Part shown: positions 35,341 to 47,376 of the stretch, piece after piece
How positions within the stretch are numbered: the first letter of the stretch is position 1
Layout of the letters: every line of letters begins with the position of its first letter
NCBI RefSeq assembly: GCF_030272615.1
Contig: NC_081412.1
Location: forward strand, 97,403,796 to 97,467,795
Source: Cryptomeria japonica
Lineage: Eukaryota; Streptophyta; Pinopsida; Cupressales; Cupressaceae
Direction: 5' to 3'
Length of the DNA stretch: 64,000 nucleotides
Translations under genes and position numbers: made by a program
Notes under the pieces: model-generated
Database searches by the model: none
The model's input: the letters and a program-made list of their open reading frames with translations, nothing else
What the model was told of the DNA's origin: nothing

Positions 35341-37120
35341 TCCTTATGACAGATAGTGGACATTATGTAGCGTGACATTTTGAAGTCAGCCTGCGTGCCA
35401 TACTTAGGACAGACAATCCAATTTTGTACTCTGATATTATGTTGATATATGATATGATGTGCATCGATATGATGGAATACAATGTGTTATGACATATGTT
35501 ATTTTCCATGTATGGATGACTTATGCACTATTTATGTACCATTGTGGAACATGTATGGATGTATTTTTTATGTGTTTTTAATGCATTGATAATATGAAAT
35601 GGATAAAATGCTTGATGTGATGTTTGATATAATGCAAATGTACTAACCAAATGGATGCAGGATGCAGCATATGTCTTTGGGGAAATCGGAGCACTAGACT
35701 GGATTGACTATCCGAATGGACAGAAGAAATGCTAGTAAGAAGAAAATGAAACAGAGGACAGTTAGAGATGAAGAAAAACTTGCTTTCAGTAATGCACTTT
35801 GTAGGTGAGAACCTTTATTTTAATGTAGCAAAATGGATGCGTAGCATCATGGCATTGAAGACCAGAGCTGAAATGCAACCCTTTTGCAAAAGACAGACAC
35901 ATCACAGACAAACAACAATCACAACAAAAAAGAAAGGGACCATGAACCATCCCGGTCACTCTAAATCACTCAGTGACATCATCGAGCAACATAGGAACAT
36001 GATCGAAGATAAATCAATAAATGATAAGACTCACTAATTCAAAACAAGTCAAACAAACATCTTGATCTTCATTGTCAAAAGTTGAAAGTGCTGATAGGAC
36101 GATCATGCTGTCTGGTTTCAGGGAATGCGGTACCCCGTCTAAGACAAGACATAGTCTGGTTTTGAGTATACCACACCCTGTATAAGACCCATGATAGTGT
36201 GCCAAGGATGAATGATTTTGAGGTTGATTGATATGACAATTTTGATCAGTTTGAATGCCTAGGTTGATTGAAAAGTTCATCTGTTTACACATGATTGCAT
36301 TAAAGCGCAGCGTTGTGATTAATTGTAGTTGGATGCATACTCAGTGATCTGTCTATGCACAGAGGGGTTATTTATTGCAAAATGCTTTGTTTTTGGATTT
36401 TATTTGACTTTTTAAGGATTTTTTTTAAGGACATTTTTCAATTTTTAAGAGATTTTTTCAGGACATTATTTGATTTTTTTGGATTATTTCAGGACATTTT
36501 TTCAATTTTTATGGTCTTTTTCAGGACATTTTTCAAATTTTTTTTTTTTGAATTATTTTAGGACATTTTTCAATTTTTTTTTTGAATTATTTCAGGACAT
36601 TTTTCAATTTTTTTTTTGAATTATTTCAGGACATTTTTCAATTTTTTTGAATTATTTCAGGACATTTTAAGATGCAAAAGTTCCAGTGATTGATCATGAT
36701 AAGGGGAACGCACCTAATGCACATTTGAAAGACATATGTACAAGAAAACGGAGTATGCAAGACAATGATGTTGACCAATCACAGGCCTGGAACAGAACAT
36801 TGGGTCAAGACAAAGATAGCCATGATAAACCGACCGAGAAAAAGCATAGCTAGAGGTCATGACAGATGACAGAGCAATGATCTCGTTTACACATGGCACG
36901 TGATTGCTAGGTTTTCACCATGGTACTTGCCTAAAGCACCTATTTTCCAGGTTTTCACTAGAGGGCGAATCATTTTTCTTTACTTTTTTGCTCTTTTTCT
37001 CTTTTTTTTTTCTTTTCACTTTGCTTTTTTTGTATTTTTTTGCTTTTTTTGCTTTTTTTTCTTTTTTCACTTTTTTTGTATTTTTTCAGGATCATACTTG
37101 AAGAAGTGCTAACAAAAAAA
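35341..37120 (+). other. E2 region between PMD gene and integrase, non-coding
   Basis: No gene is visible. The section holds a tandem T-rich repeat (36,418-36,672) and a poly-T/TTTTC tract near 36,965-37,090. Open frames over the T-rich parts encode only Phe and Leu and are artefacts of composition. The sense and antisense genes converge here. Confidence 0.6.
36418..36672 (+). repeat. Tandem repeat ATTATTTCAGGACATTTTTCAA
   Basis: About seven units of 33-37 bp, each with TTCAGGACATTTTTCAA and a T tract of variable length. Copies near the right end are the most alike, which suggests recent slippage. Located in the 3' part of E2. Confidence 0.8.
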
Positions 37121-40100
37121 TTATGCCCAGTACTTGCGAAGGTGCATGCTATTTACAGGATCAGACAAAGGTTCACCTTCTGGAGTGGCAAGCTGATATG
37201 CCCCCGAGCCATAGGCTGCAGTCACTATGAAATGCCCAACCCAATTAGGTTCAAACTTACCTTTGATGATGTCAGTAGATTGTGCATTCTTAGGGTTTTC
37301 CTTTAAAACTAGATCTCCCACTTCGAAGTGTCGCCCCTTGACCTTCTTATTATAAGAGCGATGGAGACGGTTTTGATATGCTTGCAAATGTGTCAGGGTT
37401 GTCTGACATTTCTCATCTAACATCTCAAGCTGATACAACCGAGAGACTCTGTGCATTTCATCATCAATCAGATGTTGCAAGGAAACATGCAAGGAAGGAA
37501 TCTCCACTTTCAAGGGTAAAATGGCTTCCGTACCATACACCAAGGAATAAGGTGTTGCGCCAGTAGGTGTGCAGATAGAAGTGCGATAGGCCCATAGTGT
37601 TGTATTCAAGTGTACATGCCAATCTCGACTAGCATCATTGACAACCTTTTTCAAGATCTTGATAATGGTTTTATTTGATGCTTCGGCTTGACCATTCCCC
37701 TGTGGATAGTATGGACTGGAGAAACGATGTTGGATATGAAACTTTTCACAGAGTTCCTTGACATCTTTATTCTTGAAGGGATGACCATTATCTGTGACTA
37801 TGGAAAGGGGAACCCCATACCGGCATATGATATAATTCAATAGGAATTTTGAAATTTGCACACCAGTGATATAGGTCATGGGGATAGCTTCAATCCATTT
37901 TGTAAAATACTCTGTGGTTGTAATTATAAACTTGTGTCCATTTGCAGATGTCGGGTGAATCTTGCCAATAAGATCCAATCCCCATTGAGAAAAGGGCCAT
38001 GAAGATATGACATAATGAAGCTCTTGGGCTGGTGCATGAATGTAGTTTCCATGGATCTGGCATTTGTAGCATTTCTTAGCAAAATCATGAACATCTTTTT
38101 CCAGAGTGGGCCAATAATACCCAGCATGAATCAACTTTTTGGCTAAGCTCAGACCATTGAAATGGCCCCCACATATACCATCGTGAACATCGTGTAAAGC
38201 CGTTTGTGCTTCGTCAGAATCCAAACACCTAAGGAGGGTATGGTCAAAGGAACGACGGTAAAGGGTGTCGACGATGATGACATATTTGGCTGTCTGTCAG
38301 ATGAAGGCTCAACGTTGGTTAGCGGAAAGGTTAGGTGGTAAGGTTTGGGATTTCAAATATTGATATACATCATTGTACCACGAGGAGTTAGGACCAACAA
38401 GAAGACACATCACATCTACTGTCGGAATGTCAAAAGAAGGAACCAACAACTGTTCGACTAAAAATTCACATTTGTCCATATTGTGGGGCATATTCAACAT
38501 GGAAGCAATCATAGCTATCGCATCTACCGACTTGTTTTGCATTCTTGGAACTTGACTGAAATGGATAGCCATGAATTTTGTCTTGAAGAAATCTACCATG
38601 TGCTTGTAGGGAATAAGTATTTCATCTTTTGTTTCATAGTCATCATTCACTTGTCGGATGACTAATTGAGAATCTCCATAGACTTGTAAATGCGTGATGT
38701 TCTAGTGGACTGCTACTCGGAGTCCTTTGACCAGTGCTTCATACTCGGCAATGTTATTGGTACAATGAAAAGTTATTCTTTAGGACTTGGGAATAGCATC
38801 ACCTTGAGGGGTGACAAACAAGATGCCTACTTCGGACCCGAACTTGGTATGGGATCCATCAAAGTATAACTTCCATTCATTAGAAGATGTGAGAGCAAAG
38901 ATTGATTCATCTGGAAAATCGGTCAACATGGGATGATCATCATAAATAGGAGCCTCTGCAAGTTGATCTGCTATGACTTATCCTTTTATCGCCTTTCTCT
39001 CCATATACTGAATATCAAATTCACTGAGGATCATAACCCACTTTGCTAGGCGACCCGTCAAAGCTGCTCTGCTAAGCAAGTATTTTAGAGGATCAATTTT
39101 TGCAACCAACAATGTTTGGTGATTTAACATATAGTGTCGGAGCTTCTGTGTTGCAAATACCACTACTAAGCATGCCCGTTCAATAGTTGAATAATTCAGC
39201 TCATAGCCTACTAGTGTCTGGCTGATATAATAAATAGCTCGCTCTTTGTCGTTCTCATCCTGTTGGGCCAAGAGAACTCCTAGTGCCGTTTCAGTTGCAG
39301 AAATATACAATATAAATGGCTTTCCTTCTATAGGAGGCATTAGAATAGGCGGCGACAGCAAATAGTCTTTGAGAGCTTGAAAGGCTGATTGACATTGCTC
39401 AGTCCATTTAAAAGCGACACCTTTATGCAATAGATGCTGGAATGGATGACATTTGTTAGCCAACTGAGCTATGAAGCGGTGGATTGACTATAGCTTTCCT
39501 TGTAGACTGCATAGTTGATAGAGATTAGAAGGAGGAGGCATGTCCATTATTGCTTTAACCTTGGTCGGGTCGACTTCAATGCCTCTATGAGAAACAATGT
39601 ACCCTAGTAATTTGTCGGCTATGACACCAAAGACACACTTCTTTGGATTGAGTTTGAGCTTGTAAGTCTCCATTTGGTCAAAGATTGGGCCCAGGATGGC
39701 TAAATGACTATCTCTTGTGATAAATTTGCATAATAAGTCATCAACATAGTCCTCCATCAAAGTATGCATGAAATCATGGAAAATTGTCATCATCGCTCTT
39801 TGATATGTTGCACCTGCATTTTTAAGGCCAAAGGGCATCACATTCCAATAGTAGGTACCCCAAGCACATGTGAATGCAGTCTTATGTTGGTCTTCAGGAG
39901 CAATGCAAATTTGGTTATAGCCGGAGAAACCATCCATCAATGAGAGCATCTCATATCTAGTAGTCATGTCAACTATGATGTTGATATTTGGCAGTGGAAA
40001 ATCATCTTTAGGGCATGCTTTATTAAGATCGCTGAAATCCATACAGATTCTGATGCCCCCAGTTACTTTGCTAACTGGTACTAAATTTGAAATCTAGTCT

Positions 40101-42560
40101 GCATAATCGATGGGTCTGATGAAGCCCACATCCAATAATTTTTTCAGTTCTACCTTGACCAAAAGAGCCACCTAGGGATGCATCTTTCTAAGTTTCTGTT
40201 TGATAGGCTTGGCATCTGCTTTTAATGGCAAATGATGAAGGACTAATTCTGGATCGAGGCCAGGCATATCTGCATAGGACCATGCAAAGCTGATCTTCTT
40301 CTCAAGAAAGAAATTGACAAAATCTATCTTTTCCTGTTTTGATAGAGAAGCAGCAAAATGAATGACCTTAGGGTTGTCAGGTGTACCCAAATTGATTTCT
40401 TTGGTCATTTCCACAAGAAATGTTGATTTATCCCGACTTGATACGGGTATGTCCACTCTTCCACCTTTGGGCACCTCAGAGAGGTTTTCACCCGCAGGTA
40501 CGTCTTTTATTTTTACTTTTGCATGATCAGAGAGTGCCTTATGGTTCTCACTCAAAGATCTATTCTTTTGATTTTTTACTTTATCTTTTCTTTTTTCATT
40601 TTGATGACTAGAAGATGGAGTTGACTCCCCAAAATTTGCTGTGGAATCTAGGTCAATAGCAAATCCTGCCTTATGATCACCTTGTGGTATGCCTTCCCAT
40701 AGTCCAAGGAATTTTGCAATTACTTCGTCATTTTGAAAATAGTCCAATGTGAGTGGTTCTTGTTGGTCATGTTGGATAAGCTGGGGATAGATGAGGGGCA
40801 TGTCATCATTAGTTTTTAGGAGGGAGAGGACTGAGATGGTAAAAATGTAAACATCTGTGGTATCACTGTCTGAACTGCTTGTATCTGATTCGGAGCTTGG
40901 ATCCCAGAACAATTCTATCCAAGCATTAGGACATGTTTTAGGAAGAGGAGTTATTTCATGTTTGTCTTCCATAGGCAAATTATCAGGGTCAAGGAAAATA
41001 TTGCCAAGAGCATAGGAGCTAGAAGAAAAAGAACTCCACTCCCATTCATTGGAATCAGTTTCAGATCGGGTATCCTCAGGTGTTATTTCATCATCAGAGT
41101 CATGCCCTTTTCCACACGTGGTCACTTTGGTAAATGAGGATCCAATTCGCAATGGTAAAAAACCTAACCCTAAAGTTGGACGTCGCATCTTGGGTATAAC
41201 AAGTTCTAGCCTTCCATTATTGTTCAGGCCTAAGCCACTGTAGCTGTCATATCCTTTCTTTTGCAGCATAGTAAATCCTTTGCCGTTTCATTCCACTGGC
41301 AACTTGAAAGGTGGGGTCTTAGTTGGATCCTTATAAAGCTAATCTTTGACATCATCATCTAAAGTTTCTTTGTCAAGTTCACCCCATCTTGTAAATGTAG
41401 TGGGAGGCTGATATTGAATAACCACCTTAGGTTCCTTTTGCAATAAATGCGGTTTGCCATATGATTTTGGAGATATTGGTAAATTCTCGATGAGGAATGT
41501 TTGATCCATTGAATATTCTCCGCATCCTTGGTCCTGTATCTTCAATTTTCCTTTGACAGCATCTAACAATTCATTAGGATCCACATAACTATGTGATTTG
41601 GCCTCTCTATTGACTGGGACTTGCTGCTGAGGGGAATCTTTTAGGGCAGCACATAATTGAAATGGATTAGGATCTCCTAGAATTGTTATCTCAGTTCCAT
41701 TGTAAGGATATTTTAAACATTGATGATAGGTAGATGGAACTGCTTTCATTGCATGGATCCATGGATGGCCAAGAATCATATTGTAAGGGAGATCAAGGTC
41801 TAAGACCTACAAGAAAGTGTTTTCTATCACTGGACCGACTCTGATAGGCAATGTAATTATCCCTTAAGATGGGCGCTCAACATCATCATATGTTTGATTG
41901 TTATTCTTCTGGAAGCATCAATGTCATTTTCTATATAACCAAGGCCAATGACCACTCTCAAGGTACAAATATTAAGACCCGCTCTGCCATCTATCAAGAC
42001 TCGTCGGATTTTGCAATTATGGACAAAGACTTCAAGGTGTAAAGGATCATTATGAGGGAGCTTATCAGGTGACATATCATTATCAGAAAATGTGACATTT
42101 TGGGAAACAGCTAGATGTCCAATTCGAGCTTGAAACTGGTCAACATCAATGTCTGTCGGGACAGTGGACTCAATTAAAGCTTTATCTAGGACTGCGCGAT
42201 GCATGGGGGACATTTTCAACAACTCAAGGATTGATATTTGTGCAGGTGTCTTTCCTAGATGATCCAAGAGATTGTACTGACTTGCAGGAGTTGGTTTGGG
42301 AGGAGCTACAGGAGCTCCTTTCAGGACTATTTTGGATCGACGAGTGGTGACCGCACAAGAAGGATCTTGTTCCTTTATTCTTATGGTAGAAACATACTCA
42401 TTTGACACTCGAAAATAATTGATGACATTGTTATAACTAGTATTTGCATAATTTGTTGTTTGGGTAGAGTTTGAAGAAGATGCCTTACCCTTGTCATGAT
42501 CAAGCAAAGGAGTTTTGAAAATGGTATGATCAGTGTTAGAGGTCACGTTGGGTGGATCTA
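37121..42560 (-). pseudogene. pol: E2 PR, G-patch, RT, RNase H, archaeal-type RNase H, integrase
   Basis: Protease near 41,990 reads VLIDGRAGLNI; the usual GGS after the catalytic Asp is GRA, so the protease is damaged. A frameshift near 41,850 is the only one; from there to 37,121 a single frame continues. A G-patch-like segment (LQKKGYDSYSGLGLN...TLGLGF) lies near 41,150-41,265. RT has YVDD at about 39,740-39,756; RNase H follows, then the archaeal-type RNase H with FDGS, AEYEAL, YGDSQL and SVDAIA. Integrase has CYKCQIHG, GLDLIG, TDNG and NGQAEASNK and ends HLRKYWA. Stops near 40,172, 40,095, 39,488, 38,978, 38,782, 38,720 and 38,309 interrupt it, each one transition away from Gln, Trp or Arg. 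Integrase (38,224-37,121) is fully open. Confidence 0.93.
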
Positions 42561-45314
42561 ACTCAATTACTCCTTGCTCTAACAAGTATTGAATCATATG
42601 TTTCAATTGAAAACATGACGTGGTTTTATGTCCTTTTGATTGATGGTACTCACAGTATGCATTATCAGTCCACCAATGCGGTTTTACCATTGGTTCTGCC
42701 TTGATATCTGGTAGCTTAATAAATTTTGCTTGTATTAATTGTTTCATTACTGATTCAATAGGCTCTCCCAATGGCGTAAATTGTCAAGGAGGCCTATCCC
42801 TTGATCGGAAAGGTTTGCGCTGCTAGCTTTGTTGCTGGCCTTGTTGTTGATTATATTGTTGAGTGTATTATTGAGTATGTTGTTGGTATTGCGGCTGTTG
42901 AGTAACATTTCTCACTGGTGTTTGATTTTGTTCCATAGTCGACATATTAGGAACACTCAATTTCTTAATTGTGAATGGGGGTTGATTTGCATTCACCGCT
43001 CTTGCATCAACAACTCCATCACAATCTTGTTCTTATACCAAAATCTATTTCTGTCCCCTGAATTGGTCATGTTGTCACTATCTTTGTTAAGCTTAATGAT
43101 TCCCTTGGCTACAAGAGCAGTTTCAATGTTCATCCCTTTCTTAATGAGTTTCTCTATAGTACTGGGACTTTTCAATTTTAGTTCGTACATCATTTTCGGG
43201 ACCAAATTTTGGATAAACAGATTCACTTGTTGTTCTTCAGGTATATCTAGGGAAGAATGACTATACAAGCTTCGCCATCGTTGCAAGAAAGTCACTAACA
43301 GCTCACCTTGCTTTTGCTTGGTGTTGCATAAATCTGACATGGTCACATCACTGTCGATGTTGAATGCGAAGTGAGATATAAACTTTTGAGCCAATTCAGA
43401 CCAAGTCTTTATATTTCCTGGCAGATGCAAATACCAATCCATGGCTTGTCCCATGAGACTTCGTGCAAATAAGTGCATTAAATATGTTTCCTCATAACTC
43501 ACTTCAGTACATGCCGCAAAAAATGCTCGAATGTGATCCTTTGGATTACCATTCCCTTTATATTTCTCAAAATTAGGTGCTTCAAAATGCTTAGGGAATG
43601 GAGGCATGTATAAGCTCTTGTCAAATGGATTAGGACATAAATCTTGATCTGTGTACAACTTCTTTGTTCCTTTAGTTGCTAATGCGTCAACTTGTTGTTG
43701 CAACTTCTCAAGATGTTGCACAATTGTATCAGATTTTGGAGGTTCATCATTAATCTCGGTGGGTACTCTTTGTTGATACATCGTGTTTCCGATCGGTTGT
43801 TGATGCTCTGAAATGGCCGTTTTTGGTGTCTCCAGCATATAATGTTCTTGGTACATCTCTTGTTGTTGTGGTTGTGCCATGCCTTGATATTGACCTTGTT
43901 GCTATGCTTCTTGTAGCCTAGGTTGATATTGCAATTGAGGGTGTTGTTGATATTGCACAGGTGCCAATTGCGGTTGTGGAGTATGATAGCTTGTTTGTCT
44001 TGGCACATATTGAGGCACATGTTGTTGTTGATGCCGACGAATCAGAATTTGTTGACTTTGTGCCAATTGTTGTCACGGTGTATATCCCATCATTTGCAAA
44101 AAACTTTGTTTAGGTGGTTTTTGTTGTTTCTCCTTAAGATGGGGTATGGCACTTGCATTAACTTGCTATGTTGTTTGTCCAATCCATTGTGATGGTTGCA
44201 AGTTTGCATTAACTTGTAATGAGGTGGAAGGCACTGCAATTTGTTGTCGAATGCGATATTGTTGTTGTTGTACATTGCTTGTTTGCACATTCGATTGTAC
44301 CTTTTGTGTATTACTCAATTGTTGCAACAATTGTTGTTGGTGCAAACCACTATCCGTAGTTCTTTGTGTCGCCATTATCAAAGGATCTGTTGCAATAGTG
44401 TTTGGCAAATATATTGAGCTTAACAGGACATAAGAACTTTGTTGCATCATGGAATTGTTTTGGACATTGGTGATATCAGGCATTCCAGTCGTGAAGCTTT
44501 CTTGCATCTTAGATTTTGATCCAAATTTATGCATGTAAGGAACCATTTCTTGTTGAGGGATAGTTGTTAATATTTACATGGTCTTCATTTGATCTTGTGT
44601 TACAGGTGTTGTGTTGAATAATGGATTATTTATTGTCTCAAATGGTGACTTTTGAGGAATAGTCACTGTCAATGCCTTTGAAGCATGTTTACTCATCAAG
44701 GTAGATTGAGTTTCTTGTCGCGTATTTTCTTCATTTGGATGCGGAGAGAAACTTAACAGCTCACCGCCTTGTTGTTTTTGCACATTGATTTGCTCACTTG
44801 AGGAGGTCACATTACTCATCATGTTAAGATATTTTTGTGGGAACATCTTGAAAACCTTGTTCAAGAATTTATCCATCTTTTTTGTCAACTTTGGATCTTG
44901 AAGGAACATATCAACATCATCAGAAGCATCGGAATCTGATGAAGAATCTGGTTGGACATTTGGATTCATTTCTTGTTGAATGCCTTGATCTGAACCAAAT
45001 CCTTGTGAAAGAGTTTGTTCCTCATGTAATGTTTGAATTTCATGTTGCAGGTTTGGTTGATTCCAATCGAAAGGTGCATTTCCTCTTGGTGTTGGTGGAA
45101 CACTCCCATGTCCTGGTTTCATAGGTACAAACACTACTTCATACAATGGAGGTGGTCCAAGTTGAACCATTCCATATGGTGGTAGTGATGTGTTTGATAA
45201 ACCTTCAATTTGTATTGTTTGACTAGTTTGAAATTGTGAATTTGATATGTTGTCAATGGGTTGATACGCTGGTTCACCCATCTTTTTAGATTTTGATCTT
45301 GTTTCAACAGGCAT
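42561..45314 (-). pseudogene. gag: E2 Gag with Gln-rich N-terminal extension
   Basis: Start chosen at 45,314 (MPVETRSKSKK), although the frame is open further upstream. About 470 residues, very rich in Gln (QQQLLQQL, QQQQYRIRQQ, QPQQQEMYQ), precede the capsid. The retrotransposon Gag capsid lies at about 43,640-43,200 (HFEAPNFEKYKG, DHIRAFFAAC, FARSLMGQAMDWYLHLP, FLQRWRSLY). After a frameshift near 42,900 a zinc-binding motif CEYHQSKGHKTTSC follows near 42,665. Stops at 44,574, 44,166, near 44,075 and near 43,902 are all CAA/CAG/CGA to stop by C-to-T. Gag packages the element RNA; this copy cannot make it whole. Confidence 0.87.
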
Positions 45315-47352
45315 GTCACTTATGGAAATGCAATATTTTTGGAATTTTTCAAGGACAATATATGATATGCAACTAATATGCAAACTAAATAAATGAGAAT
45401 GCAATCTATGGCAAGAATACAACCTATGTTTTTGTTGTTTTTCAAGATTTTGACAAACTTTTTGGAATGCAAATCTAAAAGAGACCCTTAGGAAATTGAA
45501 ATGATGTCTAGACCTCAAAGGACAAAAGGACCAAGTGACAAAAGGACAAAATGACAATGTCTCCCCTATATGCTTGGATACTAAGCTAGGTTTGACCAAA
45601 TGACAATAATGACAAAAAGAGAAAAGGTTTGATAAGATCTAGACCTCCTAACAATGACTTAGGGTTTATCAAAGATTTGGATTACTCAAGTATGACAAAA
45701 CCTAGTTTTGACACTATATGCTAAGGGACAATTACTATGCAAATGACCCTAATATGATATGATAATGACCTAAGCTTGATGAAGAGACCTAGGGTATGCA
45801 ATGTATGACAATGGTATTACTCTAATGCAAGAGGACACATGCAAAATGGATGACTTTTACTGATATGCAAAAGGAGTATGACCTAGGTGAAACTTAACCT
45901 TGGTAGTTGACAATAACTTTGCAAAATGCAAACCTAGGATGAACCTAAATCTAAGTGACATGAATATTGAGACAAGATTTTGAAAAATATTTGACAACCA
46001 TGTTCGAAGATGTTTTGAACTTTGTTGGATGAAATGTTCTTGTGTTTAACCTTGTTTTGAATCAATTTGTCTTGAGAAGCAATTCAAATTTTGACAAACA
46101 AAGAAGACAAGATATTTCAACTTAGACTCAAGACAATCATGCTCATTAACACATTTCTTATGGTAGGCAAGGACATTAGGTACTTGAGAGGTAGACTCAT
46201 TATGAGATTCAAGGAGAATACTTAGATGCTTGACCCATGGGCTCCCCTCCACGGCACTCACTTCTCAGGGCAGCCAAGCATCAGTCCCCATGGAAATCTC
46301 CCCATGGCGAACTTAGTATCTCTTCCAAGTATTCGAACTTGTCCTTCTCAAGCAACGAGAAGGATTTTTGGCCTCTAAATACAAAGTGTTTAGTAAGGAT
46401 TTCTGTTAAGTGTTACTCCTTGGTGTCACGCAAGCATGATTGAGACATTAAGCCCACCAAGATACCAAACAAATGTAGTCATGCAAGCATGATTTAGACC
46501 CTGAGGTCCTACTTAGATGTTAATATGAGAAAGAGTTCAAGGGTCATCACTTCCCAAGTAACTGCAATTCCCACGTAGCCCTTCCTTCAAATCTTTTGCC
46601 CATCAGATATTTGTTTATAGTGAGTTAGAATGCCAAGGTATTATAGCCATACTCACTTTGGGTCATTCCCTTCTCATGATTATCACTTGCTTGCAAAAGC
46701 AAATGGTCGGGAAGGCAGGCCCTCTAAAGGTGACACACAATCAAAAACATGAGCATGGTATTGAAGATCTAGATTTCTGATCACCCTAAGAAGGATGAGA
46801 GCATACTCTCCTACTCCAATGTCAAAATCAACAATCAAAGCAAACATATATTCATTCCATCCTATTTAGAAATCATACTAGGTGCCTAAATATTAATTTC
46901 AAACACAAAGTTTAGTTGTAGTCTAAGGCAACTTGCAAAACCCAAGTCAGAAGTTTGATATGTTTAGTCTTTGACTATCGAACCTGCACAAAAATGTGTT
47001 AGTAGTTTCATTTGTTGTCTTTGCCATGTGTATGCCAAGGTTCTGCACAGAGAATCAGTACCAAAAAACCAAAAAGCAAAAACAACATGTAAAACAGAAC
47101 AATTTGCAAGTAAAAACACACTGCCTTTTACCTCTGTTTCTGTCCCTACACAGGCGCAGAAGTCTTGACACAGGTGCAAAATGCTTGACATAGGCGCAGA
47201 TTGTCCTTGACACAAGTGCAGAATGCATAACACAGGCACAAAATGCTTGACACAGGCGCAAAAGTTCTCAGAAAACCCTGCATTACCCTGTTTCTTGGGT
47301 TTTTAACCTGCAAATCATCCCAAAAGCACTCAAAAGCATGGTTAGGGGGTTA
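45315..47352 (-). other. E2 leader between primer-binding site and gag
   Basis: About 2 kb without a convincing gene. A stretch of repeats lies next to the primer-binding site. Short open frames near 46,964-47,261 on both strands come from that repeat. Long leaders are usual for large Tat elements. Confidence 0.6.
47140..47264 (+). repeat. Repeat array CTTGACACAGGCGCA in the E2 leader
   Basis: Five or six imperfect units of about 20-22 bp around TTGACACAGGCGCA(A/G)AATG. In reverse complement the array reads TTCTGCGCCTGTGTAGGGAC, very close to TTCTGCACTTGTGTAGGGGG in intron 1 of the E2 PMD gene. Confidence 0.75.
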
Positions 47353-47371
47353 GTTCACGTCGGGTTCACCA
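47353..47371 (-). promoter_or_regulatory. Candidate primer-binding site of E2
   Basis: On minus, TGGTGAACCCGACGTGAAC starts 5 bp after the 5' LTR end. The first 18 bases equal those of E1, although the LTRs of the two elements are unrelated in sequence; this is strong support for a shared primer. Confidence 0.85.
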
Positions 47372-47376
47372 ATTAA

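Noticed and set aside
36355-37112. Open frames rich in Phe and Leu
   Set aside because: They lie over T-rich low-complexity repeats and have no homologous or motif support.
46964-47261. Cys-rich short frames in the E2 leader
   Set aside because: They arise from the GACACAGGCGCA repeat and overlap on both strands.
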